Origin: Brachionus plicatilis
Taxonomy: Eukaryota; Rotifera; Eurotatoria; Ploima; Brachionidae
NCBI GenBank assembly: GCA_010279815.1
Contig: QEOQ01000552.1
Location: 957,704-1,021,703, forward strand
DNA length: 64,000 bases
Direction: 5' to 3'
Within the stretch, counting starts at the first letter, position 1. Each line of letters starts with the position of its first letter. The notes beneath the pieces were generated by a model. The model was not told the DNA's origin and did not search any database. It saw nothing but the letters and a program-made list of their open reading frames with translations. Positions 45,901-55,892 of this stretch are shown here, piece by piece. The position numbers and the translations under genes are program-made.

Positions 45901-47127
45901 AAAGTCACTGGTCACATAACAGGCAAGACCCAAAAATTCATTTCATTCTTACTTAATCTGTTTATTCTGATCGGATTTTTTTTTAAATAAAAATAAATTA
46001 CCTAGAATTTCAACAAGTTTATCAATCGGATAATTTTTTTCTTTATTTTCTTTAAACGAGTTAAAAATAGTCTTGAAAGCATCGAGTCTGGCACTATAAA
46101 AATGTCGATGAAGAATACACGATTGCAAATATTCGCATTCATCGGAGGCAATGAGACGGAAAAATTTGACATAATTTTTTGAATTGAAAGCAAAGTAGCA
46201 ATTTAAGGCAAAATGAACACTTCTTGAGTGACGAATTTCTTTGGGCCAGCGCTGAATTTCGCCCAAAATATTGCTCTCAGTCAAATTTAGCAAAATTATA
46301 TAAGACCTAAACTCGGCTTCGAATGGTGAAGCAGGCAAATTGGATCCAAGTTCATGGCTAGTCTGGTAATATTGGCGCAATGATTGGAAACAGTTTTTGA
46401 GATTCTCTTCGTTTATTTTAAAGTCAAATATATCAGAGGCCTGGTCACATAGGCGATGAGAGCACATTATGTGAAACCGGGCACATTGTTCTATAATAAA
46501 AACCCCTTTTAAATCAGGCTCGCTGTCCGAAGTCAGGAGACGCTGCTGAATTATCTCTTTGCGTATTGATCGCGTGCGGTTCCACACAAAATCGTACCAT
46601 TCGACAATAGAAAATATTTCCGCATTGTAAAAAAAACTACTCTCTGTTGAGGATTCTTCTATTCTGGTGATTATTTTATCAATTATATACAACATTGTGT
46701 CGTAGAGGACGTCAAGAGATCTCATTTCATTTGGTAATGGGAGATCTTGGTCGGCGCTCGAACGACTGTATTCTTTGACCATAATGTAGTGATCCGGCTG
46801 TTGATTGTCTGCAGAAAATTCATATTTGTGGCATAGACCAAGGTGCTCTCGAGAAAATCTTTCCTTCTCGGGACACATGTCCTGGCAAGTTCCTTGGATA
46901 ATTTTTCCTGACGACACTGGCGATATCTGGTAGAGCTCATGACGGATTAATTTCAAAATTTTGTCCCGCAATAGCAGCGTGTCGAATTTGTCTTTGGATG
47001 TTTTTGATGGTTTTTTGAACGTGTCATTAATTAGCTGAAGAAACGCTCGTTTATCGGTGACCTGTAAATCGAATTTTTTTATTGATTCTTCCGATGCCTG
47101 AAGTATAGAAAACTGTTGAGCATCCAT
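39932..47127 (-). CDS. MCM3AP (xmas): GANP/Sac3 (Xmas-2, MCM3AP) mRNA-export factor
   Basis: Two exons, 47127-46002 and 42705-39932, join in phase 1 (LG/FNDTEEA) across a 3.3-kb intron to give about 1,299 residues. It is the scaffold of TREX-2, which links transcribed genes to nuclear pores. The Sac3 domain is clear: GTCQDMCPEKERFSREH (from residue 79), KEYSRSSADQDLPLPNEMR, WYDFVWNRTRSIRKEI, IEQCARFHIMCSHRLCDQ, FEAEFRSYIILLNLTESNIL, YFAFNSKNYVKFFRL. In exon 2, FGLEVTDDGQSF continues the winged-helix end. A helix near IIDQTIKTLIRDFIS fits the region that binds ENY2 and centrin. The rest resembles the GANP C-terminus. It starts directly at the Sac3 domain, without the FG-repeat/RRM region of vertebrate GANP, so it is closer in size to insect Xmas-2. 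Confidence 0.92.
42960..43140. repeat. Repeat copy related to 55893-56100
   Basis: Shares gtttcaacacact, atttcagcacatc, acaaacacatttta-type and gttgttcagacttgtaatta blocks with the left arm of the element at 55893-56505. It looks like one arm or a deleted copy. Confidence 0.6.
43534..43575 (+). repeat. Non-LTR/SINE-type 3' tail
   Basis: gaaggagctttagctcggca followed by cagataaaacaaataaa. The same tail with the same A/T-rich end recurs near 54770, 58475, 58988, 59391 and, inverted, at 59021. Confidence 0.6.
44369..44778. mobile_element. Inverted-repeat element (about 410 bp)
   Basis: The ends ttgcaaacatatacaaaaga and tattgtatatgtttgcaa are inverted. Inside, accatcttgtagagcaaaaa faces ttttttgctctacaagatgg. 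The centre has a GC-richer patch (ggggccagggggtcc). No coding frame; the open frame across it is composition-driven. Confidence 0.65.
45232..45931. mobile_element. DNA transposon with 8-bp target duplication (700 bp)
   Basis: The termini gggtcttgcatgttatgtga and tcacataacaggcaagaccc are inverted, and the arms match for about 90 bp (ctttatgtcgatttggtgac against its complement). aaaaattc flanks both ends (45224-45231 and 45932-45939). The 8-bp target site is the size used by hAT elements, but no hAT transposase is present. The interior encodes a C2H2 zinc-finger frame on the minus strand. Confidence 0.8.
45456..45745 (-). pseudogene. C2H2 zinc-finger frame carried in a transposon
   Basis: The minus strand reads IPFGTDSDHEENCESDFEE, a serine/lysine linker (ASICKLSLNPTKK), a one-base slip in an A-run near 45635, then KFSKIASEAPIASEATQ, and CPECGKLMKNERGVKQHIAK-IH before TAA. 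The last part is a textbook C2H2 finger (Cys-x2-Cys, 12 residues, His-x4-His). It lies wholly within the 700-bp element. It may be the end of the element's own protein or a captured host gene fragment. I see no catalytic domain. Confidence 0.6.
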
Positions 47128-47449
47128 TTAAGATTTTTTGTTTTTATTTTTTAATTTATTATTTATGTAAAAAATTCAAAAATAAACTTAATGTTTTATT
47201 TGTTGTGAAATTGAAAATGATTTTAAATTGTAAGAATAATTTTTTTATTTATTTCAGAATTTAGGTTGTAAAAATTTATATTTTATTTAAGTTGTATTAA
47301 TTTATGTTCAGTCGAAATTTTCATCGTTTAAAAATACAATTTTTTTGTCAAATTGAATTTTATTATCAAAATTAAATTTTTTAAATTTTTTTAAGAACAT
47401 TTAAATTTGATGATTGACTTCAATTTGCTAAATATTTATTACTAACATT

Positions 47450-47850
47450 TTTAAATGGATCTAAATAGGGTATATGATAAAAACTTTAATTTCAACGTAA
47501 AATAGTAACAGCTTTCACATTAGTAATGCTTTTTATTCTAGTTCGGTTTCCAACTTCATCCTGAATTTAGTTAGAGGAAAATTTAAATAATACAATTATT
47601 TGAACCTAAATAAACATGTCTTTCTCATTTAGATTTAACTCAGAGTAGCTTAAAAGTCCCAAATTAAAGTCCAAGTCATTTTTAATTTAAGTTCAGACTT
47701 TTCTTTTTAAGTCCAGCAACATGAATACGAATCTTGAAAAGTGCTTAAAAATCAAAAAATAAATTCTACTAATTAATATTTTTTTAGGACTCTTGAACAA
47801 GTATTGCCAAAAATGGTTACGAGCTGGTCAATCATTAAGAAAAAAAATCA
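47450..47850 (+). repeat. Dispersed repeat, second copy of 39025-39300
   Basis: Same ordered blocks as 39025-39300, including gctttcacattagtaatgct and gactcttgaacaagtatt. An aagtcccaaattaaagtcca segment of the gactt-rich family is inserted or adjacent near 47655. Confidence 0.6.
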
Positions 47851-48163
47851 AAGTTGCAAAGTGAAAAAAATTGTTTTGTAGGGTTGTTAATCGATCTATT
47901 TTTTTTAAATGATTAAAATAAAAAAATCGACTATTAAAAAAACGATTTCGATAAAATATTTTTTAAAAAAATCTAATTTTTATTTTTGATTCTATCGAAT
48001 AAAATTTTTTTTATTTTTTTATTTTTTTTTAATTAACATCATCTAAATCTTGTCGTAAAATAAACTTTCTAAAAATTCTTTTTCACTTAGTCATTAAAAA
48101 ATAAAATCAAAAACCAAAAATTTTATAACGTTTAGAGCAAGTTTATCTTAAAAAAATTGAAAC

Positions 48164-48289
48164 ATGGGAGGAGAAGGTAGCGGTCGCCGAAAAGTTCAAG
48201 CAAAACGAAAATCGGAAGAGGCTCAAACAATTTTAATCAAAGAAAATATAGCAACAACACGAACTATTGAATCTCAAATAATCGCTTAG
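48164..48289 (+). other. 41-codon frame, unknown, low support
   Basis: Reads MGGEGSGRRKVQAKRKSEEA and continues as a short polar helix to TAG. The arginine/glycine content and GC-richer codons stand out from the neighbourhood. A/T-rich sequence with tcgat-containing words lies on both sides, suggesting it sits within a mobile element. It could be a small gene, a transposon peptide or chance. Confidence 0.25.
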
Positions 48290-48627
48290 AAATGCTACTT
48301 TTTATTCGAGACAACTTAAAAAATTTAAAAAGTTTTTAGTGAAAAAGTTAAATTTTTAAACAATATTAGAGATTCTTTTTTATGATTCTAAAAAATCGAA
48401 AATTTAAAAAAAACGAGTTTCAATCGATCTTCAATTTTCGATATACCTTACTGTTGAGCTTCCATTAAATATTTTTTTAGAATTTATTAATTATGTAAAA
48501 AATTCACAAAATAAACTTAATGTTTTATTTATTATTTAATTGAAAAAGATTTTAAATCGTATGACTAATATTTTTTATTTGTTTCAGAAATGACTTGAAT
48601 TTAGGCTGTAAATGTTTGTCAATTGAA

Positions 48628-48792
48628 CTAGGCTGTGTCAAGCATTCCCCAGTGTCGCATCCAGTTGAATTTTTTCTGTCTTCTGTATCTAGATAAAATA
48701 GCAGTTTCTTCGAATTCATTCAAAGCCAATATTGCAGCAATTAAAGAGAAAATTAGAAGAGCCTTCAAAATTAGCTTATTTATTGTTATCAT
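48628..48792 (-). CDS. Putative secreted peptide precursor (54 aa)
   Basis: Starting at the ATG at 48792, the minus strand encodes a signal peptide (KLILKALLIFSLIAAILA), a short acidic spacer (LNEFEETAILS), a dibasic block RYRRQKK and a C-terminal peptide FNWMRHWGMLDTA ending at TAG. This order (signal peptide, spacer, basic cleavage site, terminal peptide) is that of a neuropeptide or small secreted peptide precursor. No known family is recognised and no amidation glycine is present at the end. It is divergent from the LRR gene at 48997, about 200 bp away. Single exon; its small size keeps confidence moderate. Confidence 0.5.
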   Translation of the reverse strand: MITINKLILKALLIFSLIAAILALNEFEETAILSRYRRQKKFNWMRHWGMLDTA

Positions 48793-48996
48793 TTTTAAAT
48801 TTAAAACCAAACTTTTTTTTTTTAAATACTTAATTTCGTCTAAAAATAAAAACTAAATATTCACTTTGAATATTTTTCAAAAATCTAAAAATAAAAAAGA
48901 GTTATTCAAATATTTTTTTGCAAGTATTAAAAATTAATGGACCATTTTGTAATTTTTATTTAAATATTGATATTAAATTTTTTGAAAAATAAAAAA

Positions 48997-50736
48997 ATGA
49001 ATAATTATAAAATTCTGCCTTTATTTTATTTAATAAAAATTTCACTATCGATTCAATTGTGTCCGTATACATCTTGCAATTCGACCAGATATCGAACACA
49101 TTGCTGCATTGTATGTTCAAGTCCTGATGGGCAATTTCCCAAAAGAGGTTCATCAAACTTTCGTACAATATCAAATATTACCTTTTCAAATGTTAGCCAA
49201 ATGCTTCCATACTCCTTTAAGGGACTAGAGATATCCATAATGACTATTCGTGGAGAAAATTTAGACTCAATGTCGAATAGGACTTTTTGTCAAATGGGTA
49301 AACTCGATTCTCTGAATATCATCAATCCAAAAAAATTGGAAATATTTTTTTCTAATTCAGCCGAATGCCTAGATAAGCTGGTCAAAAATTTGTATCTAAA
49401 AAGTTCAATTTTAGATGATTCAACAGCAACAAAATTGTTAGGAAAAATTGAGGTTTTTAAAAATCTCAATAGTCTTAGTTTATCTCATACAAATTTTTCA
49501 AGCTTGAAAAATTTTTCAATTAACCTAGAACAAGTTGAACTATCCACAAATCTAAAAAGTTTGGCAATATTTTGGTCAAATTTAAAAATTCTAGAATCAG
49601 AAGTTTTTAATCATTCCAAACTTGAGAAAATAAATTTTTGTAACAATAAAATACAATCAATTCCTAAGGGCCTTTTTTCGAAAAACTTACAGAAACTTTT
49701 CTTAATTAATAATAGCATTTCTTCGATAGAGCCAGATTGGATTAAAATAGATAATAAATTAAATTTTTTAGACTTATCTTTTAATCTAATAGAATATTTA
49801 CCGCTGGAAAATGTAAATAATCTTAAGTATTTAAATGTTGAATCGAATAGGATTAAAAGTTTAGATTTTTTATTGAGATCAAATTTAAGTCGACTGGAAG
49901 AGCTTATTTTGTCCAAAAATCAGATTGATAATTTTAGAAAAGAAGCGTTAAATAAAAGCAAAAATTTAGTTAAATTAGACTGTTCCATAAATTTTATCGA
50001 AAGTGTCGAGCTTCCTTCATTGAATTATTTAAAATTTGTAAATTTTTCAACTAATCGTTTATCATTAATCAACAAAAAAACTTTTAGTTTACTTCCTAGT
50101 TTAGAAGTAATCGATCTTAGCTTTAACCGGATTAAATTTTTTGAGCCGGCTTTTAATAGCAATTTTTTAAAGAAAATTATTCTTGAAAAAAATTTTATAA
50201 ATCAAATACCGAATTTAAAACGAGCGCTAGATATTACTCGCCCACTCGGACTTATTGTGGATCTTGTTTCAAACAATATCTCCAAATACAACATTGAAGA
50301 TGTTTGCAGTCAAATGGATTTTGTCAATACAACTTTTATAATTGATAGATTTTTTGAAGATTGTCTTTTTAGGGAATCGCGAAAATTGCATTTAGATAAA
50401 AAAGAGTTGTGCGAAAAAAGCATTGGAAAATTACAATTTATTACTTTGGATCCATTGTCATGTGAAAAAGAAAATTACAATAAAAGTTGTTCTGATGACT
50501 CAAGCAATTTTGAAGATTACTGTTTAAATTTAAATTCAACTTTGACATCAGAAACTATTAGCATTTGGCACAATCAGACCTTTAATGGATCAAGTTTAAA
50601 TTTAACTGAAAAAATGATTGAATCAAGTACAATTTACGGAGAACAGCCAGGAAATTTTTCCATAATTCTAAAAAGATTTGATTTTTTAAATCAAATGATA
50701 CTTTTATTGACAACTTTTTTATATTTTAAAAACTGA
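48997..50736 (+). CDS. Secreted/surface leucine-rich-repeat protein, 579 aa
   Basis: The first true ATG in frame is 48997 (the upstream extension begins with TTG). A signal peptide (KILPLFYLIKISLSIQ) precedes a cysteine-rich cap, CPYTSC and CIVCSSPDGQFPKRG, which parallels the cap of the 1082-residue protein at 35219. Leucine-rich repeats run from about residue 80 to 420, for example LKYLNVESNRIKSL, LEELILSKNQIDNF and LEVIDLSFNRIKFF. A shorter cysteine-containing region follows, with several N-glycosylation sequons (NKSC, NQTF, NGSS). The C-terminus MILLLTTFLYFKN fits a GPI-anchor signal or a terminal membrane helix. It is a diverged paralogue that lacks the large central region of its relative. 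A surface recognition or adhesion role is inferred. Confidence 0.85.
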   Translation: MNNYKILPLFYLIKISLSIQLCPYTSCNSTRYRTHCCIVCSSPDGQFPKRGSSNFRTISNITFSNVSQMLPYSFKGLEISIMTIRGENLDSMSNRTFCQMGKLDSLNIINPKKLEIFFSNSAECLDKLVKNLYLKSSILDDSTATKLLGKIEVFKNLNSLSLSHTNFSSLKNFSINLEQVELSTNLKSLAIFWSNLKILESEVFNHSKLEKINFCNNKIQSIPKGLFSKNLQKLFLINNSISSIEPDWIKIDNKLNFLDLSFNLIEYLPLENVNNLKYLNVESNRIKSLDFLLRSNLSRLEELILSKNQIDNFRKEALNKSKNLVKLDCSINFIESVELPSLNYLKFVNFSTNRLSLINKKTFSLLPSLEVIDLSFNRIKFFEPAFNSNFLKKIILEKNFINQIPNLKRALDITRPLGLIVDLVSNNISKYNIEDVCSQMDFVNTTFIIDRFFEDCLFRESRKLHLDKKELCEKSIGKLQFITLDPLSCEKENYNKSCSDDSSNFEDYCLNLNSTLTSETISIWHNQTFNGSSLNLTEKMIESSTIYGEQPGNFSIILKRFDFLNQMILLLTTFLYFKN

Positions 50737-50853
50737 TTTTAAATTTACTTTTTGTTCCCATGGTAATAAAATTATTCAAAAAAAAAATAATTAACTTTTA
50801 GCAGCATTTTTTGTAGTGTTCTTGTTTAATTAGTCCGTAATTAGCTCTTGAAA

Positions 50854-51155
50854 ATGGAAAAGCTAGATGCAGTTGAAAAACTATTGGCAGAGTCCAACAA
50901 AGATAGTGTAACATTAATTGGTGATGGTCTGACTAAGCAGCATTTTATTGAACTTGACACGTTTATTACTACCAAAGGAAAGCTTTATGAAAGTCAGGTC
51001 AGAAGAGGATGGGACAATGGAGAAGAGAAGTAAATTTTGAGTAATAAAATGTTACAAAATACAAAAATTTTAAAAGGCAAATAGAACCGAGTTCTAGTCC
51101 AATATTTTCTACGGAACTGAATGACAAAATCATGTTTGATGTCCGCAGTAGATTG
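50854..51155 (+). CDS. Two short exons of an unknown gene, perhaps 5' end of the TTC16-like gene
   Basis: Exon 50854-51029 starts MEKLDAVEKLLAESNKDS, includes LTKQHFIELDTFITTKGKLY and ends GWDNGEE. A 47-bp GT-AG intron leads to 51077-51155 (QIEPSSSPIFSTELNDKIMF). The second exon ends in phase 0 at a GT. The next exon I can support on this strand in phase 0 is 52815, the first clear exon of the TTC16-like gene, so these may be its N-terminus. I know no TTC16 with this N-terminal sequence. A further coding-like stretch at 51420-51500 (TDDFNNIDSSLFKSDQFNLD) has no acceptor that fits and is preceded by an in-frame stop. Confidence 0.45.
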
Positions 51156-52814
51156 GTATTTTTTTAAATTTTATAAAATCGGTTTTTTTGAGGGTTTTTT
51201 TAAATAAAAATATTAGGCTTTAAAATAAGTATAAAGTTTCAGCTTAAGATTAGTTTTTTGATTAATTTCAATAGAATCAAATTTTTAAATATTCATATTT
51301 ATTTAAAATATTTGTTTTAGTTTATTTTTAATTAATTAAAATTAATTAAGCTTTAAGAAATATCAAACTTCCTTTTTCCTTTTTTTATCAAACGATGACG
51401 CAGGTATAAACTGATGACTTCAACAATATTGATTCCAGTTTATTCAAGTCAGATCAATTCAATTTGGATAAGTTAGAACTTAGCTCTGTGAATGCAAAAG
51501 GGTAAATTAAAAAAATTGCATCAATTTAAAAAAATGATTTTTTTAAGTTAAATTAATGGCTCTTAATTTTCTTAAAAGTAGTATGTTTAAAATGCACTAT
51601 AAATTTTTTAAACAAATATTTGTCCGATTGTCGAAATTTATCCGATATATAATTTTAATTTAAAAAAAAAACTGGAAAAAGAATAGTTAATTTTTTAAAA
51701 TATGTACTCGAGAATACATCAGAATACTTATTTTTGGAAAAATAATTTTAAAAAATTTTTTGTCGAAAATACTTGCAATGTATTCGGAATGCTTCTGATC
51801 TATTCGAGAATATGAATTCATGAAAAAAAAATTTATGTGTGTGAAAAGATCACATTATTTTTAAGCCGCATTATTGTCATTGGAACTCAATTTAAAAGTT
51901 TTTAAAAATCAAAAGAAAAATTGTAAATCATCAATATTTATTAATTAAAAGAACTTTTTTATATTAAATTTATCAAATTACATTTATAAAAAAAAATAAA
52001 AATACAATTTTTTGGTTTGAAATGGAAAAATAAAGAGAAAAAAATCTATTCTTTTTTATTTATTAAATCTTAAATTGGAGCTACGGTTAGAAATGCTACA
52101 CGAGTCTTTTTTCTAGTCGGATTGTTTAATAAATCAATATTAGACAATTCGGCGAAACGATCATTACTGAATATTCTTGATTTTAGTTTGTTGCTCGTCA
52201 ATTAAATGTTAACAAAATTATTGACCTTCAAAAATTTTGTTGACAAAATTAGTAATCTCAAGTATTTTCGACAAAAAAATTTTAAAAACTTTTCCAAAAA
52301 TAAGTATTCTGATGTATTCTCGAATATATATTTTAAAAAATTAACTATTCATTTTCGGAAAGAAAACATAATTTTTGATAAGTATTCTCAAATACTTATC
52401 AAAAAACAGGTTGGCAGGATATAGGAAAACCTAAATTTATACTATTTCTACCTTCTAATTTCATTTTGACGCCTTAATTCAAGATCTTCAAAAAAGTTAT
52501 CTAAATTTTTATATTTTTTGAATTTTTTAACAAACCAGTTTGTAGAAGCCCAAGTTATTTTATCTTCAAATCTTTGTTAAGTCAAGTTTAATTATTAAAA
52601 TAAAATGAAAAATGTGATTGATCTTCACAATTTTTGTTAAATATTCCTCACTAATTATTTGCTACGCTTTTTTAAATTATTTTAAAAACTAATTTCAAAC
52701 TAAAAAAATTAATTTAATTGAGTGAATTTCAAAAAGCTTAATAAAATTATTATTAAATTAAACTAGTAAAGGAAGACCAAAATAATTTAAGATAACATCA
52801 TTTTTGTTCTTAAG
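51156..52814. other. Possible long intron or intergenic stretch
   Basis: AT-rich. One coding-like patch at 51420-51500 on the plus strand lacks a usable acceptor. From 51690 to 52430, self-similar inverted words (gaatacttatttttggaaa type, facing aaataagtattctgatgta) suggest a decayed inverted-repeat element. Nothing else recognised. Confidence 0.4.
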
Positions 52815-54291
52815 GCGAGCATATTTGAATCTGGTATTGAACGATCATACATGACGGATAGACCTGAAAAAATCAAAGATGACTTGTTTAAAAGAGGAAA
52901 CGAATATTACAACGAAGCTTTAAAATTTTATAATGAAGAATTCTACGAAAAAGCACTACAAAAATTGGAAAAAGCATTCACATTCAGTTCACGTGATATA
53001 AATTATTATATCCTGAAAGCTGATTGTTTTATTCAGCTCTGCGACTTTAAAAGTGCCATCCTCACCATCAACAAACTTTTGAGCACAATTTTTATCAATT
53101 TAGAAGAAGACAGTCCAAATTATAAAGAAATAAAAGAGAGTTTATATGACAAGATCGCGTTTTGTTACTACATGATGGGTCAAACAAACTTCGACTCTCA
53201 GCTTTACATGGAAGCATTGGAGTCATTTAATAAAGCGTCTGAACTAAGACCCCATAATCTGTCTTTCAAGGTTAAAAGCATATCTTGCCTTTTTTCCATG
53301 AATAGACTTTCCGAATCATTAATTCTCATGGACAAAATTATTGACGAAAATGAATCATACAGAACTAATTGTAACTTATATGTCCTGAGGGCCAAGCTCA
53401 ACTTGAAGGCCAATAAAGTAAAATTTTTAATCAATCTTGAGAGAATTTTGATAAAATTTTTTGAAAATTAATTCTAGATCTCGAAATGCTTTCATGATTT
53501 AAAAACAGCACTTAAAATTGACGCAGAAAATCCTGAAGCCAATCTTCTAATGGAACAATTGGAAGAGACTGCCGAGCAATTACGCAATGGAGCCTTGATT
53601 CTAAGCCTTAGTAGTCGTACCACAGACGCATTGCATAAAATCGCTGGCGCAATATCTTTTAATCCGAGTAAGCCCGAGTACCATTTACAGAGGGGAATAT
53701 TGTACAAAAGAATGAAGGACTTTAATTCGGCAATAGATGATTTTCTGATCGGATTAGAAAAAATAAATGAGTACGAAGTAAAGGATAAGGATTTGTACGC
53801 AAATTTTCAAAGGCAAATTCTTTTGACTTATAATGATTTTGCTATTCAGTGCTATGAAAAAAGATTTTATGATGATGCAATTGTTTTGTTAAATAAAGCT
53901 ATTAAGATAGAAAAGAAAGAAAGCGGATTCTATGTTAATCGAGGAGGTGATGTCAATAGAAATTTTAAAAAAAAATTTGATTTTAATTTTTTTTCAGATT
54001 GTTTTTATAAGAAAAACGAAAAAAGATTTGCGCTTCTTGACTATGAGCAAGCTTACGAAATTGAACCAGGCAATGAAGAAAACAAAGAGAGAGTTGCTAA
54101 ATTATACCACGAATTTGGCATTGAAAAATATGAAGCGAAAGATTATGAAGTATTTTTTTTTTTAAATTTTTGCTTGGAGTCTAAAAAAATTACAAAAGGA
54201 AGCTACTCGAAATTTTGACCATGCAATTAAATTAAAGCCTGAAAAATGTAAATATTACATTTCAAGAGCTAGAACTAAATATATGTCTGAT
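52815..54291 (+). CDS. TTC16: TTC16-like tetratricopeptide repeat protein (3' end not resolved)
   Basis: Exons 52815-53417, 53478-53946, 53998-54149 and 54199-54291, with introns of 49-60 bp and matching phases, encode at least 439 residues of TPR repeats. Blocks that recall TTC16 include YYILKADCFIQLCDFKSAI, LKTALKIDAENPEA, YHLQRGILYKRMKDFNSAID, QILLTYNDFAIQCYEKRFY, DAIVLLNKAIKIEKKESGFY, NRGDCFYKKNE and ATRNFDHAIKLKPEK. The phrase LTYNDFA-x-xCY and the following NRGDCF are distinctive of this family, a testis/cilium-associated protein in vertebrates; the role here is inferred. The exon at 52815 has 12 codons before its first ATG (52851), so an upstream exon is likely. Downstream, a GT donor at 54292 is followed by a possible final exon at 54374-54510 that does not resemble TTC16. 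The C-terminus may be truncated. Confidence 0.75.
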
Positions 54292-55892
54292 GTAAGTAGA
54301 TGAAAAACTTATTTTTTAATTTTTCTAAATTTGTGAACCATTGTTCATATCAATTGTCCTGAATGCTTTTAAGGTCAAATTTTGTTACCGAAAAAAGACA
54401 CTAGTATACAATTTTTATGAAAAAATAAGGAACGGAGATTTGACTATTAATAAAGAGCAATTTTTGATGCATATAAACTTTTATCATGGAATAATTTTAT
54501 TGTTTTTCGAGAAATAAATGCAAAAGAATAAAATAAAATGGTAAAAAATCTAAGAAACTTTATTTTTAAAGTAAAAAATTTATTTTTGAGAATGCAACAA
54601 GGAAAATAAAAAAGAATGTTTTTTTTCATCAATTCATAAAAAAAAAATTAAGTGAAAAAAAATCCGAGAAAAAATAGATAAAATTAATTAGAAATAAAAA
54701 CGGCTCAAGACGGTTCGGTTTTTTACATTATTATCTTATTCTATTTCAATATATTTGGATTTTTTTTTGTGAAGGAGCATTTGCTCGCTGCAGTAATTAA
54801 ATTTTTAATTTATAAGTTATTTGAAAGTTAAAAAGAAAAATTTTCAATATTTTTTTAAAATTTACAAATGAAAATGCTTACAAAATCAACTTAAGATTAT
54901 TTTTTTATTTGAAACTGAAGAAAATATTTGAATTATCGTACTATTTCGATTGTTATTTCAACATTGGATACATTTTGTAATTCAAACACAAAAAATTAAA
55001 ATAAATGCTATTTAAAATATTAAGGATATCATATATTCAATCGAATTTTTGGATTAATAAATTTTTTAAATTTCTTAAATCATTACATTATTGGATTTTA
55101 TAATTAAAATATAGGAAAAAAATATATTGAGAATATTTAATATTTTTGGAAATATGAATCCACAGTCTTATGAATGCAAGATATTAAAATTTAATTAACT
55201 TTGTTTATTTCAACCATTATTGCACTTGGTTTTTTTATTCATTTGAACCATCAAATACATCTCTTGATAAAATACCTTCAAACTTTTATGAGAGATATTC
55301 ACTGTTCGAATACCTTTATTAACTTTATTATCAACCAAGTACCTTTATTTTTTTGAGAAATCTTGTTGAATTTTAATAAATATTATTGTAAATACCGTAT
55401 TGACAGCCCTCGGAAGCTGAACATAACAAAAAAATTTAATTTTTTAGAATTCTTGAATCAAAATAAGGCTAGTAATTTTTTTGTAACTAAAATAAGTTTT
55501 TAAATCAATAAAATAAATTTACTTTATAAGAATGTTACACGCTTTTTTATTAAAATAAATTTTTACAAATAAAAAACTTTTTTGATTTATTTCTTTTATG
55601 ATTTTTTCACCAAATTCTAAAATGCTTTATTTGGAGATTAAATCCGATAGTGGCTTTCGTGAAAGAATGGACTCTCAAGAAATCGCTAGATAGAGACCAA
55701 AAAGAAAGAAAAAGGCGCCGATTATTATGAAAGTTAAGAAGTCAATTTTAAGATTTTAAATTTTTTTGAAGTTAAAAAAAGTTTTTTTTACGATGAAAAA
55801 GTCTTTTATATTTAAAAAGTTTTTTATCCTAATACAATCCTTTTTTCACTAAAAATATTTTTTAAACATATAAGTAAATGAGTATACCTAAC
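54292..55892. other. Non-coding stretch with repeat copies
   Basis: Contains a non-LTR/SINE tail at about 54770-54805 (gaaggagcatttgctcgctg), and at 54880-55010 a single-arm copy of the MITE at 28627-29499 (tattatttttttatttgaaa type blocks, aacattggatacatttt, caaacacaaaaaattaaa). Near 55645-55727 a short plus frame reads FVKEWTLKKSLDRDQKERKR, which might be an upstream exon of the gene at 56629, but no splice link was established. Confidence 0.5.

Larger units (their letters stand above)
42706..46001 (-). other. 3.3-kb GANP intron
   Basis: Donor at 46001/46000 after CTA G, and acceptor at 42707/42706 before GC TTT AAC. It contains a dispersed repeat (42960-43140), a non-LTR/SINE tail (43534-43575), an inverted-repeat element (44369-44778) and a 700-bp transposon with a zinc-finger frame (45232-45931). 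Confidence 0.85.
47128..48627. other. Intergenic region with repeats and a tiny frame
   Basis: Upstream of the GANP-like gene. It contains the dispersed repeat at 47450-47850 and a 41-codon frame at 48164-48289. The rest is A/T-rich. Confidence 0.5.

Noticed and set aside
54374..54510. Possible last exon of the TTC16-like gene (VKFCYRKKTLVYNFYEKIRN…)
   Set aside because: An AG acceptor and open frame exist, but the sequence lacks TPR character and any similarity to the TTC16 C-terminus, so it was not added to the gene model.
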